In this document: in pieces, positions 1 to 10,833 of the stretch
Numbering within the stretch: the first letter of the stretch is position 1
How the letters are laid out: each line of letters opens with the position of its first letter
NCBI GenBank assembly: GCA_032718865.1
Contig: JALUTQ010000001.1
Span: 1,426,001 to 1,490,000 of the forward strand
DNA length: 64,000 nt
Direction of reading: 5' to 3'
Source: Tilletia caries
Taxonomy: Eukaryota; Basidiomycota; Exobasidiomycetes; Tilletiales; Tilletiaceae
The notes under the pieces: model-generated
Told to the model about the DNA's origin: nothing
The model's database searches: none
The model's input: only the letters and a program-made list of their open reading frames with translations
Translations under genes and position numbers: made by a program

Positions 1-398
1 GTGTGATAGACTAGGGCGTGACGTTTGAAGCTCGGGAACAGCGTCGTTTTTCGAGTTTGGGTCAGATATGTGGCTCGCGCGCGGGGGTACTAAGTAGCCG
101 CCGAGTTTGCCCTTATGAATCTCGCTCGATTCTTACACAATCTCTCCCAACCCTTCACACCCGTGTTCGTGAGGATCATGGCTATCATTTTCATTGAGTG
201 AAATAAAAAAATGACAGAGTCTCCCCTATTATCGGACATCATGGTCGTGGTCGGGCGGAGGAAGTGACCAGAGCTGTCTGAGGCCCCTATATAAGGTAGA
301 ATGTATTTCTCAGCGATGATTGCCATGACAGACAGATGCAAGTTATGATTCAAAGGCGCTCATGGCTACGCGGAAGCTCAGGGTAGCTTCGCTACCCT
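1..398. other. No recognisable gene
   Basis: Only short open frames without codon or motif support are seen here. Near 385 there is a small inverted repeat (GGTAGC TTC GCTACC). The stretch runs directly into the 168-bp direct repeat. Confidence 0.5.
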
Positions 399-566
399 TG
401 TACTAGCTAGAAGCCAGCAAAGGAAAGGGAAGCAGAAAGGAGAGAGGAAATACAGGACGAGGTCCTCTTGTATAACCTGAAGGGGTGGGCAGGACGAGGT
501 CCTCTATGCCCGAGCCCCGAGGCGACCAGGACGAGGTCCTCTAGGTCAGGACTGAGTCCTCTAAAT
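399..566. repeat. 168-bp direct repeat, copy 1
   Basis: This sequence recurs at 2607-2774 in the same orientation with one mismatch seen by eye (GAGG versus GACG). It contains three copies of AGGACGAGGTCCT (454-466, 491-503, 528-540) and one AGGACTGAGTCCT (548-560), each an interrupted palindrome. It starts TGTACTAG and ends CTAAAT, so it lacks the TG...CA ends of a normal LTR. The downstream boundary coincides with the start of another dispersed repeat (566-762). Confidence 0.85.
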
Positions 567-762
567 AGCAGGTAATGCTAAGTAAGTGCAAGTGAAGTAT
601 GGTTCAGAGCAACTAAGTACAGGTGGGAAGTGAGGGAAAAGGTGTGACTAAAGAGAGGCGTGGGAAAGTGGAGGTGGAGAAAGTGTGAGAAGAAAGGGAA
701 AGAGGAAGTATAAAGGGAGATAAGATAAGGACCACGTGGATAAGCCACGTGGTACCAGCACA
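566..762. repeat. Dispersed repeat (~197 bp), copy 1
   Basis: This matches 6941-7136 in the same orientation with only a few differences. It is purine-rich on this strand and ends in an inverted repeat, ACCACGTGG-ATAAG-CCACGTGGT (741-763). No coding capacity is seen. The copies have different neighbours on both sides, so this is an independent dispersed unit. Confidence 0.85.
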
Positions 763-2606
763 TCCCCGCACCAAAGAAAGACGACTGTCTCGAGTCGGCA
801 TGGAAGAGGAATCGCTGCGAGTGTGGGCAAGAAGGAGGAGCTGAAGTAACACGCCAGAGAGGATGGGAGTAGGAAGGAACGGGATTCTTGCGCATGGTGT
901 CGAAAAGCGAAGAAACGATGCTTGAAGTCTAGAAGAAAGTGAGCCGCCAATGCTGAGTACCGATGTGAATACCGATGTGCCATAGATCAACAACGGCCGG
1001 TCCAGGATTGGCGAAGTGGTGTGACAGGTCACAGGATAGCGCACGCGAGGAGACAGCACGAGAAGGGTGGAGGATGTGCGACACGCAAACCGCGAGTACC
1101 GAAGTCGGTACCGAGGTCGACTCGTTCGGTGGGCGCGTCGACATCGACGACGATGGTCTGGTCTGGAGTGGTTCTGGCGATGTTGAGCTCGTGGTGGGTT
1201 GATACACCCCGGAAGCCGATGTATATGGAGGCAGAAAGACCCGTCAACGCGTTACGCGCCCGCGGTGGTTTCGAACCGGCAGCAGTTTGAACGTTGATCC
1301 GTCGGGCCCTTGGAGCCGTGCATACCCTGAACTCAGCTTGATGCTGTCGACCAAGCGCGCATGATGTGGGAAATGGAGGGGGTCAACGGATGGGAATGGG
1401 ACGTGTGATGAACCTGTGATCCCAATGGTTGACGCATGGAGGCGCTGTGGTGTATGCGCCCACGACGCCCGACAGCTTCATGCGCCGCCGTATGCCCGTG
1501 TCTGGATGATCGTCCGCAAGTAGAAGAAGTAGCAACGCACCAACGGAGCGGGCGCAGAAGAGCCTTTCGACATCCGCACCAGGAGTGACTGTATGCACCT
1601 GTCTCCGCCGTGCGTGGCCGTATGCTGCCGTCACCGCGGTTCTGGCACCGCCGTGGTCACGGACAGTCGCGCCGTCCAAAAATGACAAAGGCGAGGTTGC
1701 CGATGCAGTTTCACATCTTGCGGCTGATGATTGGCGCACCGCGCGGATACAGGTATGAACGCCCGCGGTCGCCATTACCCTTGTCGACCATGAGAATCTG
1801 GTTTGGATCGGAATTGAGAACATGGGTGGGCTGAGGGCGATGTTGACAGTGCGACAAGACGAGGGTCGGTGCTCTCGATCGTGATGGCGGATAGGAAGGC
1901 ACGTCGGTGCCGAAGTCGATTTCAGGCGCGACGCGACGCGCGAGACCCACCGTGAACCGTTGCACAGTATCCCATAAGTGAAAAAGAGCAGTCTCCGTAG
2001 CTGCGTGAGCCGCGTGCTGCACGGCGTGAACACCGAACGGCGCTCGCGTGACCAGTGGGCTGACTGGCCGGAATGAGAGCTGGAGGCCGAGCCGCACAGT
2101 GGCTGTCGAGGATGATGACAACTGACAAGTGGAGAACGCGCGAGTGCTGAGTGAGGACTGGAGTGGCACAAACCGATCTTGAGGAGGTTGAAGGAAGCGA
2201 CGGCGAAACGGACAACGAGCGCGGAGGGCAAAGAAAGCGATCGATTCTCCAGTCCGGCGCTCGGCAGCAGGTTTGCCGTGATTTTCAACGTCTCGTCACC
2301 ATTGTCGTCGAATGTCGATCTTGAGGAAGAACGGACGAACGGAGGTGAAGCTTGAGGAAGAGTAGGTAGAAGAAGAGACAGAGAATATGGGAGGAGTTGA
2401 AAGGCGGAGACACCGGAGTGGGAGTCGGCAACTCGTACGCCCGCGCGCATCGTCGTTCTCGGAGTCAACAGAGCAAAGATGGCTGCGGCCTGCGGGAGTG
2501 AAAAGACGAAGGAAAAATGAAGGAAGGAGGGCGCGAAGAAGAGAAAGAGGGTTCGATTTGAAGCGTCCAGTATGTCGGGGAGCTCCAAGATCCGCTCTCA
2601 TCACCA
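763..2606. other. Region between 168-bp repeats, no supported gene
   Basis: Several long open frames exist, the longest on the minus strand at 1383-2588 (401 codons). Their translations are Ser/Arg-rich with no recognisable domain or splice structure, as expected of GC-rich non-coding DNA. No transposase or polymerase motif is visible, so I cannot show that the two flanking repeats bound a mobile element. Confidence 0.4.
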
Positions 2607-2774
2607 TGTACTAGCTAGAAGCCAGCAAAGGAAAGGGAAGCAGAAAGGAGAGAGGAAATACAGGACGAGGTCCTCTTGTATAACCTGAAGGGGTGGGCAG
2701 GACGAGGTCCTCTATGCCCGAGCCCCGACGCGACCAGGACGAGGTCCTCTAGGTCAGGACTGAGTCCTCTAAAT
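2607..2774. repeat. 168-bp direct repeat, copy 2
   Basis: Second copy of the repeat at 399-566, carrying the same four interrupted palindromes. It is followed by unique sequence rather than by the 197-bp dispersed repeat. Confidence 0.85.
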
Positions 2775-3528
2775 CCTTTAATCCTATAACGCAAAGTCCA
2801 TAGTGCGGATATCACGGATACAAACCGGACATACGAGCCGGAGTTAAGATTCCCTTTGTCAAACCCCACCCTCCCAACGCTTCAGATGATCGACAGAACC
2901 ACGTCCTCATCCTCAGTTGTCTCTACCTCGGCACCTTTTGGCTTTTCCCAGAAGGCCAGAAGTCATTGCCTCTGACCATTCGCTCAATGTCGTCTACCAC
3001 ACCTCGGGGTCCCTGCCGTTCTGACCATTCTGTTATGACGGTTTGTGTGATCATGATTCATTGAGGTGGCTGACGATTTTCTGCTCTCCCTACGTACCAC
3101 CATCACGAACATCAACCTCTCTGACCCTCCCTGTCCTCCTATCCACACCGATGTCATTTCCACACCCTTTCTCTCTCCCACAGTCAGCTGCGTTGCAACA
3201 TCGCGCACCGCACCCCCTAAAAAGACTGCCTCGGCCAATCCCGTCTCCTCAAAATTGTTCCTTATCTCTCACACACACGTCTCTATAGCATAGACCGAGG
3301 ATCAGACCTTTGTTTGCCTGCATCCAAGCACAACATGTCGTCCTCGCAAGCAGATTACCCTTCTCGCAGGATCAGAGCCGCTCATCCTCACCCTATCCTC
3401 CCGCAACGTCACCCCACCCTCTGCACAACGCAGCAAGGGCAATGCTATCGCCGCGAGCCAGTTGACTCAGCCCAACGTGAGTACATCAATCTTCAGTCCT
3501 GTAGACTGGACGGGAATTGACCGCATGG
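2775..3528. other. Pyrimidine-rich stretch, possible promoter/5' region
   Basis: C/T-rich on the plus strand, like the leaders of other genes here. An ATG at 3334 opens a short frame that cannot be spliced in frame to the coiled-coil exons downstream. No independent gene is supported. Confidence 0.3.
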
Positions 3529-4595
3529 ATGCGCATTTTGCTCGACAGCTCCCTAGCTCAGCTTCGATCTCCCTCGCCATCCGACACCGCCCAGTCACTG
3601 CCTCTGTCTGCTCAAGTCCCAGCTGTGGTCCACGTTTGTCCCGCCCGTGTCAAGCTGCAAATTGAAAAGCTACAGAATGCACACAGCATCGGTGCAGACT
3701 CGGACATGACCGACGTTTGGGCGTGGCTGGTCCGTCAGCGCGCTGAAGATGAAGGTGAGATCGTGATAGCGATCGTTTCCCTTCCCTTTAGATGGGAGTC
3801 GCTGACCTTTCAGGGCCCATTTTTTCACAGGATGTCGATCTTCTCGCGCTTGAAGACACGAACAGGGCCAAGAAGCAAGAACTGGAGGTACTGCGCTGCG
3901 AGACGGACAAGCTCGTCGCTACCATCGGCGATCAGACCAAAGAGTCAGTAGCCACTGACTAGTCACCTACCTTTCACGTTCTGTCGTTAGCTCACGTACG
4001 TTATGACTTGTGATCCTTGCACAGTCTCGCCGGCTAACGCTTTCAGGAACAACTTTCCCACAGTGAGTGCACACCGCAATTATACATATTCATAGGCCAT
4101 GTCTGAGCATTTTGTTCATACCGTGCAGCGTTGAGGGGCGACAATGAAGAGAGATCCTGTATCGAGGAAGACGTCTGACGTCTCAAGTGCACGCAAGTAG
4201 CCGAGCGAGCTTCGCGCTCAACGTACTGCAGGTAAGTGAATTGTTTCTTTGCCCACTATACCCGTTGCATACACTTGTCCTCTTCGCTTCTCTGCACAGG
4301 TCTAGAGATGATCAAAGAGACGAAGGACCGTCTGCAGCAGGCTGTGTTCGACTTGGCTGAGGTGAGTTATGAGTATGATATATGAACAGGAAACTCACAG
4401 CTTGCGCTTGCTAATCTTCAGACTTTCAGGCTCGAGATCAAGTTCGAACCCACACACCCAACAGCCTGCCTTCACCGGGCTTCGACTTTTGGCAGCTTCT
4501 CACTGAATGCTGACACTTCTTCAGTGCCTACTCATCTTCAGTACCTCACTGACGCTCATGAGTCATGCCCATCTGCTGACGCTTATTCACAGTAG
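3529..4595 (+). CDS. Putative coiled-coil protein gene, structure uncertain
   Basis: I do not recognise this gene. Exon-like blocks run from the ATG at 3529 to a GTGAG donor after 3754, then from an acceptor giving an exon at 3814. The encoded segment is rich in Glu, Lys, Leu and Gln (for example LEDTNRAKKQELEVLRCE) and looks like coiled coil. A later block at about 4301-4361 (LEMIKETKDRLQQAVFDLAE) also looks like coiled coil and is followed by a GTGAGT donor and a last exon ending near 4595. Between 4165 and 4200 the frame meets TGA/TAG codons that I cannot remove with a normal intron. The gene may therefore be broken, or I have one junction wrong. Kinetochore or other coiled-coil proteins are possible, but no family motif decides it. 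Confidence 0.35.
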
Positions 4596-5789
4596 TACTG
4601 ATCGATCACCGATCACCGCTCACTTTCACATTTTTTATACACTGTCCAGCCTCCTCATCAATGACGGTGCTATGTTGACAGCTGAACTTCTTGCACCCCG
4701 CCGACTGAGTCATTCTCCTTTACCCTTCCGGGCGTTGCAGCTTACTTATCTCAACCCCCAGCACGCCTACCCTGGGTTTCTCCGACTCTTCCCCTCCTTT
4801 CCCAACATCAGTCCTTTCTTTCTTTTGAATCTTGATGAGTCCGCCGACGAACTGGTAGGTATGCCGTCCTTCGCCAGACTCAGCCTCACAGGCACAGCTC
4901 ACTAACTTACAAGCTTCATGTTTCTTCAACAGCCCCGTTCTCGCTAACCCTTCTAAGTTTCACCCTGTCATGAGCAGCTCAAGCTTGATTGTTGATGATG
5001 GATGACGATGCTCCTCTGTTCTGTAAGATTGATCAACAACAGCGCTCACATATTCTTACTCCTCTCATACTTCCTGCTACAGCATACAGGTCCTTCATCT
5101 CTCTCATCTCTGGTTCTTGCGACTCATGCTTTTGTGGTTTACTCCATTTTGCTGTTCATATATCCAGTCTGCAACAAGGTGCGTAAAAATGAGAAAGGCT
5201 GATCTCTGCTATTGCTAGTGTTCAAGTCCTCCTCTGCCCTCTGGAGTCTGCTAATGCTGATTTCTCTTTCAACCCCCTTTTGCTGAAATCTGAATACTGA
5301 CTAATGACCCTTCCTTCCATCCATCTCAAGTCTCAACACGTCAGCTGTTCTTGCACACACAGCACACGCGGCTCACCGTCCTCGCGGTCTCTTACTTTCG
5401 GCCTTGACCGATCTCCCGTTCTTCTCGTATCCTATGACATTCTAATTAAGGCTGACTTCGGCTTACCTTATTGCTGACTCTTCTCTTAACGCTGAGCTCT
5501 CTTCACCTGGTATCTTTGGCAGCTTCTTACTGACTCTCATCCAGCGAGGTCTTGTGCTCATCGCCTTTGCATATCAATCAGCACAGGCATCAGCGACAAT
5601 CCCGCCATCATCACCAGGATCAGGATCAGGATCAGGATCAGCATCGCAGCTCATCCTCAATTCCTCATCACAAGCTCGTCGCAGCAAAACGAGCTGGCAT
5701 CCATCGCACTCGCAAGATTATCACAACACCCGACAAGTTCTCATCCAACATCGCTCTCCCTACCACAAGTCACAACCACAACCACAACC
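4596..5789. other. No supported gene; simple repeats
   Basis: Plus-strand pyrimidine-rich sequence with no continuous coding exon. It contains a GGATCA hexamer repeat near 5618-5650 and a CAACCA/CACAAC run near 5770-5788. Confidence 0.35.
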
Positions 5790-5959
5790 ATGACCGACTC
5801 CTCTCCACCATCGCCTCTACCGCAAGTTGTCTTCCTCGCATCCCGCCCCCTCTTCTTCTCGACCCTCTTCGAAAATTCATTCGTGGTACAGGCGGTGGAG
5901 GACGAAAGGATACTCGAGAGCTATCTCAAGGTACCGTCAGTGCACAGCCAGCCACATAG
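5790..5959 (+). CDS. Possible first exon of an unidentified gene
   Basis: An ATG at 5790 opens a frame with a plausible protein-like start (MTDSSPPSPLPQVVFLASRP) and a balanced composition, up to a GTACCG/GTCAGT region near 5929-5940 that could be a donor. I could not find a convincing continuation before the miniature element at 6183. It could be a fragment truncated by repeat insertions. No function is assigned. Confidence 0.2.
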
Positions 5960-6182
5960 GACGTCTCTCTCGTGTCTTTAATTCTCTCCAGACCGCGTCT
6001 CTGCCGCGTCTTTATCTCCGATCGGAGAGTATCAAAAAAGGAGTTTACACTGGTATGTATGTACACGACATGCACGATGCAATGAATCAACCTTTCACGA
6101 CGAAACTCGAGAGGACAGGGTTGGTGGAACACTAGTACTCTGAAACCCAGGTGGGAAATGTACTGACTCAATATCGAGAAGT

Positions 6183-6883
6183 AAGGATCTTCCCGGAGTA
6201 GATCCCCGGAGCCCGGACTCCGGGGCGGCGCTCCGCTCAGCTCCGTCTGAGATTTGGCCAGCTCCGCGCTCCGCAAAATTTCGGGTGATCAGCTGGCGAG
6301 CACTCCGTGCTCCGTCGAAGTCGCTGTTGCGCACAAGAATCTACTCCGTGCTCCGTATATTTTTCACAGGCGGACTCCGTGCTCCGCAAAATAGCTCCGC
6401 GGACTCCGGGGTACTCCGGGGTGTCATGAAATGAGTCCAACATGGGCTCAGGAGAAGGTCAAATCTCATCAAAATAGTTGAATCGCAGCTTTAAAAGTCT
6501 ATATCATTCCTTTCCAAGGGCTTACTGCCCCCAAAAAGCTGAAATACACACTATTTCGACCTGATTCGGCCGAGAAATCCCTCAAAACCCGGTCACGTGA
6601 CTCAATTTTGGCCATCACGTGACCCACTTTGCCATCCCCGGAGTCCGTCGGACTCCGGGGTCTGCTCCGTACTCCGGGGCTTTTTTGACAATGCAAGCAA
6701 ACTCACTCCGTGCTCCGGGGAGTTGCAGCCATACCTTCGCGGAGTAACTCCGCAAATCTAAAGCTAGTAAACAACGCTCAAATCTCGCTCCGTGCTCCGT
6801 ACCCGTGCAGAGCGTTCCCCGGAGTCCGTGGAGCTCCGGGGATTGGGGAATGCTGCTCCGGGGCCTACTCCGGGAAGATCCTT
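6183..6883. mobile_element. Mutator-like miniature element (MITE), 701 bp
   Basis: The ends are inverted repeats: AAGGATCTTCCCGGAGTAG on the left and its exact complement CTACTCCGGGAAGATCCTT on the right. The element is flanked by a perfect 10-bp duplication ATCGAGAAGT (6173-6182 and 6884-6893). Duplications of 9-11 bp are typical of Mutator-like elements. The interior is non-coding and built largely of reiterated CTCCGTGCTCCG and ACTCCGGGG words. A second element with the same outer AAGGAT ends lies at 16501-16918. Confidence 0.85.
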
Positions 6884-6904
6884 ATCGAGAAGTTCGCGTG
6901 TTAG

Positions 6905-6927
6905 ACGCCCGCGCAGTGCGCGGGCGT
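6905..6927. other. Perfect GC-rich hairpin
   Basis: ACGCCCGCGCA-G-TGCGCGGGCGT is an 11-bp perfect stem around one base. It is just outside the target duplication of the miniature element and just before the dispersed repeat at 6941. There is no T-tract, and it has no gene to terminate. Confidence 0.6.
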
Positions 6928-6940
6928 TAGTTACTCCTTG

Positions 6941-7136
6941 TAGCAGGTAATGCTAAGTAAGTGCAAGTGAAGTATGATTCAGAGCAACTAAGTACAGGTG
7001 GGAAGTGAGGGAAAAGGTGTGACTAAAGAGAGGCGTGGGAAAGTGGAGGTGGAGGAAGTGTGAGAAGAAAGGGAAGAGGAAGTATAAAGGGAGATAAGAT
7101 AAGGACCACGTGGATAAGCCACGTGGTACCAGCACA
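6941..7136. repeat. Dispersed repeat (~196 bp), copy 2
   Basis: Second copy of the repeat at 566-762, ending in the same ACCACGTGG/CCACGTGGT inverted repeat. Confidence 0.85.
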
Positions 7137-8151
7137 ACCCTTCGTCCGCTCCGCCATGAGTCCGAGTCGAAAACAGATTGCAATTTGCATGTGGTCACTC
7201 TGATATTTTACATACGACCATGCTCAGACATAGCCCATAGGTGTATACACATGTCATCTCCTCTTTGATTGCGTATAGACTGGTGTAAAAATAATAATCC
7301 ACAGAGAAGAATGAGTCTGCAACCGGACGAGATCAAGGGGGAGGAAAAAAGATGAGTCACGACTCACGAGAGGGTGATGACGCGCTAGAGGGTGGGCGGA
7401 AAAAAGGAGAGGAAGGAGCACAGAGACTGGAAAGAAAGATATACAGTTAGCACTCAGCAGCGCAGATGGTGATAGGAAATCCTTAACTTGATGTGCTTCG
7501 TTGCTACTTGCTGTAGAGAGACGTCGGTGGCAGGGGGAAGGGAAATGGTATGGTGGTGAGGGAGTGCTAGATTCTGGTGAGGGAGTGGTGGTGGTGGGCG
7601 CTTCGGGCCTTCGGAGTTAAGAGCTTTGCTGCTAATTTCCATGATCATGGACTAAATCCGACGCGCTCAACTTTCCGTCACTAATAAAGTACACCTCAAA
7701 CTGCTCCGAATGAGCTGAAATTTGGACACGTAACAGAGAATCGAATGGACCCCCCTCTAAAAAAAATCTGAGGAGGTTTGAGGCGGAATTGCGAAAAAAA
7801 TTTCTATTGATGTTGCAATGAACAATACGGCCGTAAGGGGCCGGGGCCGATAAAAACCCAGAACTAAAGTCTGGGTAAACCTTTGCAGCACCATAGCTCC
7901 TCACCAACACCTTCTTTCCACTTCAAACTTGGACAGTATGCTCACTGTGTGATAGGCTTTAAAGCACGCTTTCATACGGACTTGTAGCTTTGTTTTGTGG
8001 TGTGCTGTCGAGTATTTATCATTCACTGATCCATTTATCACTCACTGACCAGCGACTGTATACGTTGGCCTCACACTGCATAAATGCAGGTAATCAAATT
8101 TGCTTACTTGCATTGATGGACGGGCAAAAGCTGAAAGCAGCGATTCAATTC
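7137..8151. other. Intergenic, no supported gene
   Basis: Short frames only. The right part is the region downstream of the minus-strand phosducin-like gene, whose stop is at 8152-8154. No repeats of note were seen. Confidence 0.4.
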
Positions 8152-9495
8152 TTACAGATCCCAATCCAGATCCGCGTCCTCCTCCTCTTGTGTTCGCACA
8201 GTTGACGTTCGGGAGCCCGTCCCAGCGCCACTGCCGCCGTTCCGTATGCCAGACGATCTCGAGCGGGGTTCATCCTCCTCGTCGTCTTCGGCAGCATCCT
8301 GTCCTGCGTTCTTGCTGGCTGCTCTTTGATCCGGTCGCTCGATGGCGCCTACTGCGGTGAGGAGGAGCTCGACGTCTGCAAAAGAGAAGAAAAGATTCAG
8401 GGTCCGGGTCCGAGTTGGAAGTTCTGTTAGGATCCGAACAGCCCCGCAGTTTGATAGGGGGCGAAAGAATGCTCACCAGCAAGCTTCGTGTTCATTCCGT
8501 CCAGTCCTATCTCTGGACGAAGGCCGACGATTTGCCGATGCAAGTCGCCGTTCCGGTAGATGAGGAGTGTAGGCAGGTTTCGGTCGGGGTAGTTGGGAAT
8601 GCACTGCAAGTGTTTGACTTTGGAGCGTCAGTGCCTCTTGTTGCGCCGGCTTCCCAGCGAAAGAGGAGAAGGGAGGATGGGGTTAAGTACTGACCTTGTC
8701 GCCAACGATGGACACGAACTTCGTTGCGGGGTTCTTGCTTGCGATCGTGTCCAAGTAGCTCCCTAGTAGCTTGCAAAGTTCCAAGCTGGCAGAACGGGGG
8801 AGCAGAGGGAGCAGAGGAAAAAAGTGCATATGTTGGAGATGAGGAAGCATGCGAACCCTGCAGACTGTTTGCATGAATTCGACTTACCCGTCCTTATAAA
8901 GGAAGCATACAACCGCCGTTCCTTTGCTCTCGGACTTGGATCCTGTACCGTCTGACCTGTCCGCAGTATCTGATCCTTGAGGCCGATCGGGGTCCCCCTT
9001 CGACGCCTCTGTGACTTCGCGGGTGTAGTCGACCCGGGAGATGGGGAAGACGCGGCCAAAGCGTGCTCTCCTCTCCTTTATCCTCATCTCCGCCATGCGC
9101 TGTTCGCGCAGTCGCAACATCAACTTGCGCTCCTGATCATCGTCCTCGTCCAGCTTGAGATCGTCTTCATCGTCGTCGTCATCATGATTTCCATTCCGCC
9201 GGGCGCCATCTCCGCGTCGGACGGTCTCTCCATCGAGGAGAGCGTCGATCTGGCTTTGGGAGACGCGATGGAGGGCGCCCTCTCGCAGCTCGGACGAGGA
9301 CGGCAGATCAGGCGAGGGCGAGCGCGAGGGAGGCTTGGGCGGGATGATGCCATGCCTGCGCAGAGCGTCGTGGCTGCAGAACAAGAGAGAGAAGGAGGTC
9401 GGTGCACAAGGACGGCGATGGGAAGCGTCTCAGCATAGACAGACAGGCACTCACAACTCGGTGTCCTGTGTGGGATCGACTTCGACCTGCGCCAT
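8152..9495 (-). CDS. plp2: Phosducin-like protein (PLP2/PDCL3 type)
   Basis: Exons are complement(8152..8375, 8477..8603, 8695..8785, 8888..9373, 9455..9495), in frame, giving 322 residues. Phosducin-like proteins of this class are cytosolic co-chaperones that work with the CCT chaperonin on actin, tubulin and G-protein beta subunits. The start [13 protein letters not shown] and the following helix match the family N-terminus (about residues 1-25). An acidic Asp/Glu run lies near residue 80. The thioredoxin-fold part includes [18 protein letters not shown] and the diagnostic [20 protein letters not shown] block, and the tail ends in acidic [11 protein letters not shown]. All four introns have GT-AG ends, and the second to fourth lie inside the thioredoxin fold. 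It is divergent with the small gene at 9639, sharing about 143 bp. Confidence 0.9.
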
Positions 9496-9638
9496 TCTTT
9501 CTCTGGCACTGTCGTCGAAGCTGCGTGTATGCTGTCCTTCTTGATCTTGATGCTGGCTGATGTCGATGGTAGTCGCCCGCTTGGACCACTTGAGAAGGAA
9601 GGAAGGAGAGCAACACCTCGGTCCGCATACATTCATAT

Positions 9639-10207
9639 ATGGAACGCCGTTTCGGCCACCTCATCAACAACCACGATCAACAACCAACGACCATCGACCA
9701 TGAGCGCAAGCAAGAAGAAACAGCAGGGATCAGTCTCGATGACAAGCAGTGAGTATGAGCTCTTGCTCCTCCCTCTCCGCTGCACCTGCGACGCCCCAAG
9801 CTCGAGCATGGGACGCCGAAGTTCTCACCTTTTTGACTTGATTTCTGATCTTGATTCTTGACCACCACACCCACCAGTCACCACACCACACACCAATACA
9901 CACACCCACCCACACACAAAGACACCTTTCTCTTCATCATGTCCCGCGCGTGCTCCTCTTCCGGCTCCGCTGACCCGTCTTCCTTCCGCGTCGCTGTCCA
10001 GCTGAGTGCTGCTGCTGTCTGACCACTTCTTCTCTCATCAGTTACCTCAGCCTTTCTCAATCCTCATTTTTGCAGCTTCTTGAAGACCAGATTCTCAGCA
10101 GAAACATCGTGCTACGCGCGCACGTCTCGTATTTGTGGCAGCTCCCAATGACGCCTGTTATAGGTAGCTCGACGGGGTTGCTGCTGACACTGCTCTACGT
10201 ATGCTGA
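9639..10207 (+). CDS. Small unidentified protein, copy A of inverted pair
   Basis: Exon 1 is 9639-9748 (start MERRFGHLINNHDQQPTTID) with a GTGAGT donor. A second exon from 10042 joins in frame (phase 2) and encodes SFLQLLEDQILSRNIVLRAH and more. Reading on gives a stop at 10205-10207 and 91 residues; alternatively a donor at 10164 continues the gene. I do not recognise the family. The second exon is predicted to be helical. Sequence 9630-9860 is repeated inverted at 11330-11575, where it forms the first exon of another small gene. The 293-nt intron is longer than usual for this window, so an internal exon may be missed. Confidence 0.4.
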
Positions 10208-10660
10208 CGCTTTCCTCCCTATCCCTTTTTGATTATACTCCTCGCAGTCTGCCTGCCTTTCGCGCGGTCGCGCCAATCCTTGTCTTGCCGCCTGCCTGCC
10301 CGTCGCCCACTGGACCTGCGCACCGCCCGCTGCCCACCTCACTGGCTTCCTGCCCGCCCATCGCCGCCTGCCCATCGCTCCCTCGGGGACCGGTCGACTT
10401 TGCCTCCGTAGTTGTCTTATGTGCCATCCGGGAACTGAGATTCGTGTCAGTACCTTCACGACAATTGCAACGGCGGACGTTAGTGAGGATGCTGCAAAGT
10501 GAATTGAGTGAAGTGTATAAGTGTACAGCACAGAAGGAGGCGTTCATGGAAAGAGAGAAAGAGGTGATGAAGTGAGAAAAATGAGCGAACCACGTGGAGA
10601 GATAAGATAAGATACAGAGAACGGGAAAGGGAATGGAACAGGACTGGAGAGAGAACGGTG

Positions 10661-10833
10661 TTAATCAGAAGGCGGAGCTTCATAGACCACCGGCACGGCC
10701 GTGATGCTGAAGAGCAAAGAGGACGAGGGTTAAGAATGTTCTGTTAGCTGTGCAACGCGTGCGTGGCGCGTCGTTCTTACGCGGCGAGCTCGGACATCGC
10801 TGCGTCGCGGTACGAGAGTGGGCGCCGGGACAT
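10661..10833 (-). CDS. Possible 32-residue small protein
   Basis: Exons complement(10661..10706, 10781..10833) give a 32-residue frame starting MSRRPLSYRDAAMSELAAIT and ending in EAPPSD, with a GTAAGA donor and TCTTCAG acceptor. It could instead be the last exons of the minus-strand gene starting at 11557, but I could not join them in phase. No family is recognised. The support is only splice consensus and composition. Confidence 0.3.

Noticed and set aside
1235..1300. tRNA-like GGTTTCGAACC element
   Set aside because: It has a T-loop-like core, but neither strand gives a five-base T stem, an anticodon arm or an acceptor stem of the right spacing.
1383..2588. 401-codon minus-strand open frame
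   Set aside because: Composition is Ser/Arg/Leu-rich without domains, and several overlapping frames are equally open; typical of GC-rich non-coding DNA.
399..2774. Short LTR retrotransposon bounded by the 168-bp repeats
   Set aside because: The repeats do not end in CA, and there is no target duplication, primer-binding site or polymerase frame between them.
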